Below, piece after piece: positions 6,252-10,350 of a DNA stretch of 10,350 nucleotides; positions within the stretch are counted from its first letter, which is position 1, and the number at the start of each line of letters is the position of its first letter. A program made the position numbers and the translations under genes. The stretch spans positions 1 through 10,350 of the forward strand of contig CAKUVM010000050.1 of NCBI GenBank assembly GCA_934699135.1. Reading direction: 5' to 3'. The notes beneath the pieces were generated by a model. It worked only from the letters and a program-made list of their open reading frames with translations, was not told the origin of the DNA and did no database searches. This DNA comes from an uncultured Bacteroidales bacterium (GTDB lineage: Bacteria > Bacteroidota > Bacteroidia > Bacteroidales > Marinilabiliaceae).

Positions 6252-8225
6252 TTACTCAATTGTTATAGAGACCTCGCCAGTTATGGCAGGATTGCCCTCC
6301 TCATCGAGCGCAACCTCACAGAGGTTGTGGTTGGCAGTGTTTTCAGAGTCGAGCTGCACGCAAACCTGCAAAGAGCCGGCAGAGAAATCGGCGGCAGAAG
6401 CCGTATTGTTGGTGAGCGCGATGGTGGTCTCGCCAGTCAGGTTGACGGCCACGGCGTCAGCCTCGTTGAAACCGAACCAGTCAGAGCCCACACCAAGGCC
6501 TTCGACATTGTGACGGAGGATGGCCTTGGGAGCCGCACCCTCATTCCACGTGATGCCGCTGGTGATCTTGAAAGTGACCTTCATAGTCTTGCCTTTCTTG
6601 AGCTTGAGCTGCGACGCATCCACGGCAGCCGTGCCGGACCACGTGTTATAGATGGTGATGCGGAGCGCCTTGCCGCCCGTGTCGCCATAGCCCCAATCAA
6701 CCTTGGTCTGATCGACCTTGAGAACCTTAGGGCCCGTGGCGGCACCGCCGATGGACTTCTGCTTGAGGTTTGCGAAGAGATACTTGCTCGTCGCGCCCTT
6801 AGCGTCCTTCTCGGCCTCCACGGCAAAGTAGAACTCATTGTTGGTGGGGTCGGCCTTGACGACTGTGATCTCGGAAGCGTTCACGCTCGCGCTGTCTGCC
6901 GTGACGAACTCGATAGGCTCGCTGAGGCTCAGCACATTGCCGTTGATGGTGAACGTGCCCTCTGCGCCAGATCCGTCTTCAGAGAACTTGTAAACCGTGT
7001 TCTCATTGTCATCCTTGCCAATGGAGAGGGTGAGCAGGAAGTCGCCAGTGGCACTGGTGGCAACCGGATACCAAGCCTTCTTGCCATAGTCCTCCGCGCT
7101 GCTGGCCTCCCAAGCCTCAGAGCCGCCGTTCCACCAGTAGTAGCCGTAGGGCTGATCCTCATTGATCAGGTAGGATACGGAAGAAGCGTTGTAGGTGACG
7201 CCGTCATTGTCTATGGTGAAGAGCGAGCTTGCCAGGTTGAGGTCATCAATGGCCTTCACGTCCTTGGCATCGACCGGCTGCTCCTCAACGGGAATCTCAA
7301 CGAGGCCATTCTTTACATCCTCGGCCACAAAGTTCCAGATGAGCCACCAAGCGCCTTCGCTGTTTGTACGCATCGTGGCGAGCTGGAGCATATAAGGGGT
7401 GAGTTCAACGATCTGGATAGCCTGAGTGTAGTTGCTGCAGACCTCATCGAAGCCCACGTTGTGGAGCGCGAACGTGCCGCCGTTGAAAGAGATGGTCGGG
7501 TGAGCGGCATCATCTAGCGAAAGGCTGAACGAGCCGTTGCACTCCTTGCTGTCATCGCCACGGAACATCTTGAGCGTACAGCCCTTCGCGGCATCGAGGC
7601 CGAACTCCATATAAGAGTCCATATATGGGCTGGAGGCCGGGATGAGCCAATCTTGGAAGCCAGGGTCCCAGTTCGGGGCGAAAGCCTCAAAGGCCAGGTT
7701 GGAAGAGGCGGAGCCATCGTTCATGACATCATCAGGATTGCAGTACATGACAGGGCCGGTACACTTGCCCACGCCATAGTCCTTATTGACTGGGACCCAC
7801 CTCTTGGTCTTGCCCACGCCGCCTGCCAGGTAGCTCCACAGCGGGTTATCCAGCATGGTGAAGTCATTGCCCGTCACCGTGAACTTATACGGCTCGCCAT
7901 ATATGACGCCAGCCTCGGTCGTCACACCGAAAGTGACGGAATATTCACCGGCAAAAGGCAAGTTGAGGTCGAGAGAAGACTTCTGGCTCGTAGCGCCATC
8001 GGTCAAAATCCAAGACGGGATGACACCCTTGACATCGGTCGAGAGGTGAATGATGTTGGGATTCTGAGCGTCGGGAGTGACGCTGTAATTGATACCCTGC
8101 TGAAGATCGTCGGGCGTATAGGCCGCGCCGCCGAGGCTGTACTCATCGGGCTGGCAGCTCACCAGGCCAAAGAGGGAAGCCGAGAGGGCTACACTTAAAT
8201 ATTTCAGTTTCATTGCTCTATTCAT
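6252..8225 (-). CDS. SusE/F-position surface glycan-binding lipoprotein candidate
   Basis: 657 residues from ATG at 8225. A second ATG at 8213 (MKLKYLSV) is equally plausible, since the other lipoproteins of this unit start M-K-x-K. The lipobox is LVSC with Cys24, followed by QPDEY. Residues 28-118 look like a PKD/immunoglobulin-type domain, as in many SusE-like proteins. Residues 127-305 are an aromatic-rich lipocalin-like module (KRWVPV, GPVMYC, YMEFGLD, AWWLIWNF). Residues 325-490 contain a possible second copy (GYYWWNGG, AWYPV, FTINGNVLSL). Residues 499-657 match the C-terminal modules of the neighbouring 895-residue protein (VDWGYGD, LRITIYNTWSG). The gene follows SusD by 27 bp, the standard slot for a SusE/F or SGBP-B protein, which binds polysaccharide outside the cell. 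No enzymatic motif was seen. Ligand unknown; the GH5 genes suggest a beta-glucan-type chain. Confidence 0.9.
   Translation of the reverse strand: MNRAMKLKYLSVALSASLFGLVSCQPDEYSLGGAAYTPDDLQQGINYSVTPDAQNPNIIHLSTDVKGVIPSWILTDGATSQKSSLDLNLPFAGEYSVTFGVTTEAGVIYGEPYKFTVTGNDFTMLDNPLWSYLAGGVGKTKRWVPVNKDYGVGKCTGPVMYCNPDDVMNDGSASSNLAFEAFAPNWDPGFQDWLIPASSPYMDSYMEFGLDAAKGCTLKMFRGDDSKECNGSFSLSLDDAAHPTISFNGGTFALHNVGFDEVCSNYTQAIQIVELTPYMLQLATMRTNSEGAWWLIWNFVAEDVKNGLVEIPVEEQPVDAKDVKAIDDLNLASSLFTIDNDGVTYNASSVSYLINEDQPYGYYWWNGGSEAWEASSAEDYGKKAWYPVATSATGDFLLTLSIGKDDNENTVYKFSEDGSGAEGTFTINGNVLSLSEPIEFVTADSASVNASEITVVKADPTNNEFYFAVEAEKDAKGATSKYLFANLKQKSIGGAATGPKVLKVDQTKVDWGYGDTGGKALRITIYNTWSGTAAVDASQLKLKKGKTMKVTFKITSGITWNEGAAPKAILRHNVEGLGVGSDWFGFNEADAVAVNLTGETTIALTNNTASAADFSAGSLQVCVQLDSENTANHNLCEVALDEEGNPAITGEVSITIE
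6255..6731 (-). repeat. C-terminal module of the SusE/F-position protein, related to the two copies in the neighbouring gene
   Basis: Protein residues 499-657. VDWGYGDTGGKALRITIYN and the following TWSG and strand MKVTFKIT align with the YRVEFFNTWG...EISYTVF and YRLELWNCYG...MELTATF segments of the 895-residue lipoprotein. The later part (DWFGFNEAD, LQVCVQLD) corresponds in layout to the SWGG and FLEVADIYG region. The similarity is by eye and weaker than between the two tandem copies. Confidence 0.6.
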
Positions 8226-8252
8226 TTAAGAATTAGAAGTGTGGGCTGGGAT

Positions 8253-9947
8253 TTACCAGCCTTGGTTCTGAGTAAGAACATTGCCAGAGAGCGTGATCTC
8301 AGTGTTAGGCACCTGCATAAGGCCGGCCTTGTTCGTGAGATTGCTCGGATCAAACGTCTCAGTGTAGTCCACGCCACCGTTCTTGACTGTGACGCCGGCC
8401 TGCATCTTCTGAATTTGATCAGCCGCATAGGAGCCACCCTTGCCATAGCGGAGCAAGTCCCAATAGCGGATGCCCTCGAAAGCCAGCTCCTGCGCGCGCT
8501 CCGCGCGGAGAGCCTCTTCAGAGTAGGCCGTGGCGAGCTTACCGGCGCGTTCCTGAACCGCATTGAGGCCAGCGGCGTCGCCCGTCAGCTCACTCTGCAT
8601 AAGGAGCACGTCAGCGTAGCGGACAATGGTGTAGTCGATGTAGTACGTGATGTTCATATGCTTCTCGCCAAGCTGGAAGGCCGCGGCCTCGCGAGTGCCG
8701 TCAGAGAATGCGAGAGGAGCGTACTTCTTGATGCCGTAGCCAGTATACTCGTAGGTGTCGTTGAGGCACTTGGATGCGAAGTCGGACTGCGCCTCGAAGC
8801 CAATGGCGGCATAGTCAACCACGCTGCTCTTCATACGAGGGTTGTCGAACGTCTCAACGAAGCGAGGGTTAGGCACGCAGATGCCCCAACCCGTGGCGAA
8901 AGGAGCCTTGAAAGAGTTGCGGCTGCCCAAGAAAACCTGGAAGGTGTTGCCGCCCGTGCTGCCGTTATAGTCTTGAGTGGTGTTGCACTTTAGGTTGAGG
9001 ACGAACTCGTTCTTGCCGTTGGCGGCGGCGCCGGCAGTCCAGCCGCTGCCGTCATAATACTTGCCGGCATAGGAAGACTTCCAAGCATATGGGGAGACGC
9101 TAGCCTCCTCGGTGCAGGCAGGCATCCAGAGGTCGGCAAAGTCGTCAACAAGCTGGAAGCCGCCATTCTCAACCACATCGTTAATGGCGTCGACAGCCTC
9201 CTGCTTGGTGCAGTTGGGATGCTCCTCGCCATAGTAGCCGGTGTAGAAGAGATATGCACGCGCCAAGAGGGACTCGGCGGCATATTTTGACATACGTCCG
9301 TCCGTAGAGCTGTAGGTGCTGCCGTTATAGACCGCGCCGGGGATGTTGGCGGCGGCATACTTCAGGTCGTCAAAGATGACACTATAGACCTCCTTCACAG
9401 GCGTGCGCGGCACATTGTCGCTCGTAGGCTCGGTGAGCAGGGGCACATCGCCAAAGAGGCGCACCAGATCGAAATAGAGCAGGCCGCGGAGGCCGCGGGC
9501 CTCGCCAAGGATTCGGCCACGCGTGGTCTCGTCACCTTCCCAATCGATGTTGGCATCATTTACCAACAAAGAGTTGCAGCGGAAAATTGCCTGATAGTAA
9601 TTCTTCCAGTCGGTCTGCCAAAGGTCATAATAACCGGCAGCCGCGCCCATATCGAAACGATCGATGATGGAGTAGTTGCGAGCGTCGCCAACGCCACCGC
9701 CGGCGAAGCACTCGTCGGAAGCAATCTCTGACGTGATGTACATGCCGATGCCCTCATCGCCGAGCGTGCGCTGCCAGCCGTTATAGCAACCCACGAGAGC
9801 CATCTCTGCCGTCTCGGCATTGCGGTAGGCCGTCTCTGAGTTCTGCTTGGTCTTAGAAGACGTCTCAAAGAAATCGTCGGAGCAGGAGGCGCAGGCCATT
9901 GCCATAAGGGCAATGATGGCTCCCGTATATAGATGTTTCTGTTTCAT
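8253..9947 (-). CDS. SusD-like outer-membrane glycan-binding lipoprotein (RagB/SusD family)
   Basis: 564 residues, typical for the family. The signal peptide MKQKHLYTG... ends in a lipobox at Cys22 followed by SDDFFE. The central hallmark ARGLRGLLYFDLVRLFGDVP (residues 150-169) belongs to the TPR-like helical core. The C-terminal hallmark ERAQELAFEGIRYWDLLRYG (483-502) and the ending LTQNQGW are also typical of SusD. Family role: the protein sits as a lid on the partner SusC barrel at the cell surface, binds oligosaccharides and helps load them for TonB-driven import. It lies 18 bp downstream of the SusC stop codon and is evidently cotranscribed with it. The ligand cannot be read from the sequence; several Trp/Tyr residues in the 270-340 region could form the binding face. 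Confidence 0.97.
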   Translation of the reverse strand: MKQKHLYTGAIIALMAMACASCSDDFFETSSKTKQNSETAYRNAETAEMALVGCYNGWQRTLGDEGIGMYITSEIASDECFAGGGVGDARNYSIIDRFDMGAAAGYYDLWQTDWKNYYQAIFRCNSLLVNDANIDWEGDETTRGRILGEARGLRGLLYFDLVRLFGDVPLLTEPTSDNVPRTPVKEVYSVIFDDLKYAAANIPGAVYNGSTYSSTDGRMSKYAAESLLARAYLFYTGYYGEEHPNCTKQEAVDAINDVVENGGFQLVDDFADLWMPACTEEASVSPYAWKSSYAGKYYDGSGWTAGAAANGKNEFVLNLKCNTTQDYNGSTGGNTFQVFLGSRNSFKAPFATGWGICVPNPRFVETFDNPRMKSSVVDYAAIGFEAQSDFASKCLNDTYEYTGYGIKKYAPLAFSDGTREAAAFQLGEKHMNITYYIDYTIVRYADVLLMQSELTGDAAGLNAVQERAGKLATAYSEEALRAERAQELAFEGIRYWDLLRYGKGGSYAADQIQKMQAGVTVKNGGVDYTETFDPSNLTNKAGLMQVPNTEITLSGNVLTQNQGW

Positions 9948-9965
9948 GATAGAATCCTCCCAAAA

Positions 9966-10350
9966 TTAGAATTTGAGGTTAAGACCGACGAGGAAGGTGC
10001 GAGGGTGCGGGTAGTAGCCCATGTCGACACCCGACACCCAAGCGTCGGAAGAGTTGCCATCGTTGCCGTTGTAGGAGCCGATCTCTGGGTCCATGCCGTC
10101 ATATTTGGTGAAAGTGGCAAGGTTCTGAACCTGGACGTAGAGGCGGCACTGGCTGAGGTACTTCCAGTCGATGAGCTGCTTGAAGTCGTAGCCCAAGGTT
10201 ACGTTCTGGATGCGGAAGTAGTCGCCATCCTGGACGTAGAGGTCTGAGAAGTTGCTCCAGTTGCCGTCGTCGCCATAGAGGACGCGCGGAATCTTGTTGC
10301 TGGTGCCCTCGCCTGTCCAGCGGTCGAGGATGCGGGTGGTGTAGTTGTTC
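9966..10350 (-). CDS. SusC-like TonB-dependent outer-membrane transporter, C-terminal 127 residues
   Basis: The frame is open from the right window edge to TAA at 9966-9968. Only the end of the beta-barrel is present; the signal peptide, carboxypeptidase-like domain, TonB box and plug lie outside. Visible family marks are DRWTGEGTSNKIPRV, then LYVQDGDYFRIQNVTLGYDF, then LYVQVQNLATFTKYDGMDPE, and the terminal strand PRTFLVGLNLKF, which ends in Phe as outer-membrane barrels do for BAM recognition. These are standard SusC/RagA C-terminal motifs. Role: TonB-dependent import of the oligosaccharides captured by the SusD protein encoded 18 bp downstream. The operon promoter must lie upstream of this gene, outside the window. 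Confidence 0.97.
   Translation of the reverse strand, partial: NNYTTRILDRWTGEGTSNKIPRVLYGDDGNWSNFSDLYVQDGDYFRIQNVTLGYDFKQLIDWKYLSQCRLYVQVQNLATFTKYDGMDPEIGSYNGNDGNSSDAWVSGVDMGYYPHPRTFLVGLNLKF

Noticed and set aside
4699..7517. Long plus-strand open frames at 4699-5943 and 6231-7517
   Set aside because: Both lie antisense to the two large lipoprotein genes, have low-complexity translations and lack recognisable domains.
8499..8510. Perfect 12-bp palindrome CTCCGCGCGGAG
   Set aside because: It lies within the SusD reading frame in an Ala/Arg/Glu-rich helix and is explained by GC-rich codons; there is no second copy or associated element.
9480..9500. Short direct repeat of GGCCGCGG
   Set aside because: It encodes the conserved RGLRGL of the SusD hallmark, so the repeat reflects protein sequence rather than a DNA element.
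1..10350. Mobile elements, CRISPR array, tRNA or rRNA genes
   Set aside because: No terminal inverted repeats, transposase or integrase frames, regularly spaced repeats, cloverleaf or rRNA motifs were recognised; coding density is fully accounted for by PUL genes.

Overview
The window reads as a Bacteroidota (most likely Bacteroidales; a Prevotella- or Muribaculaceae-like gut or rumen lineage is an inference) polysaccharide utilization locus (PUL). Every supported gene is on the minus strand, so the locus is transcribed from right to left. Diagnostic signs are an adjacent SusC/SusD pair, a series of lipoproteins whose acylated Cys is followed by Asp/Glu-rich residues, BACON domains on glycosidases, a FISUMP-type domain, and a TAnnTTTG-like promoter in place of a sigma70-type one. 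The genome is fairly GC-rich in coding sequence, which leaves long empty antisense frames open; these are not genes.

Layout from right to left: the last 127 residues of a SusC-like TonB-dependent outer-membrane transporter (9966-10350, 5' part outside the window); a complete SusD-like glycan-binding lipoprotein (8253-9947); a 657-residue SusE/F-position surface glycan-binding lipoprotein candidate (6252-8225); an 83-bp gap holding a GC-rich hairpin; and an 895-residue multidomain lipoprotein (3481-6168). That group ends in a strong Rho-independent terminator (3414-3451). A roughly 180-bp gap then carries a candidate Bacteroidales promoter, followed by two GH5 endo-glycanases. The first (1486-3300) has two BACON domains. 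The second (1-1502) has one BACON domain, overlaps the first by 17 bp, and reaches the left window edge essentially complete.

How they would work together (family knowledge plus inference): the two surface-tethered GH5 enzymes cut a beta-1,4-linked backbone, plausibly a cellulose-type beta-glucan, mixed-linkage glucan, xyloglucan or glucomannan. The SusD protein and the two large lipoproteins capture chains at the surface, and the SusC barrel imports the oligosaccharides. No exo-acting or debranching enzyme, inner-membrane transporter or regulator is visible, so those parts must lie outside the window.

The least explained material is in the two large lipoproteins. They share a Trp/Tyr-rich middle module and a C-terminal beta-rich module that occurs twice in one protein and once in the other. 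This looks like an undescribed or poorly described carbohydrate-binding family. No phage, IS, CRISPR, tRNA or rRNA feature was seen.
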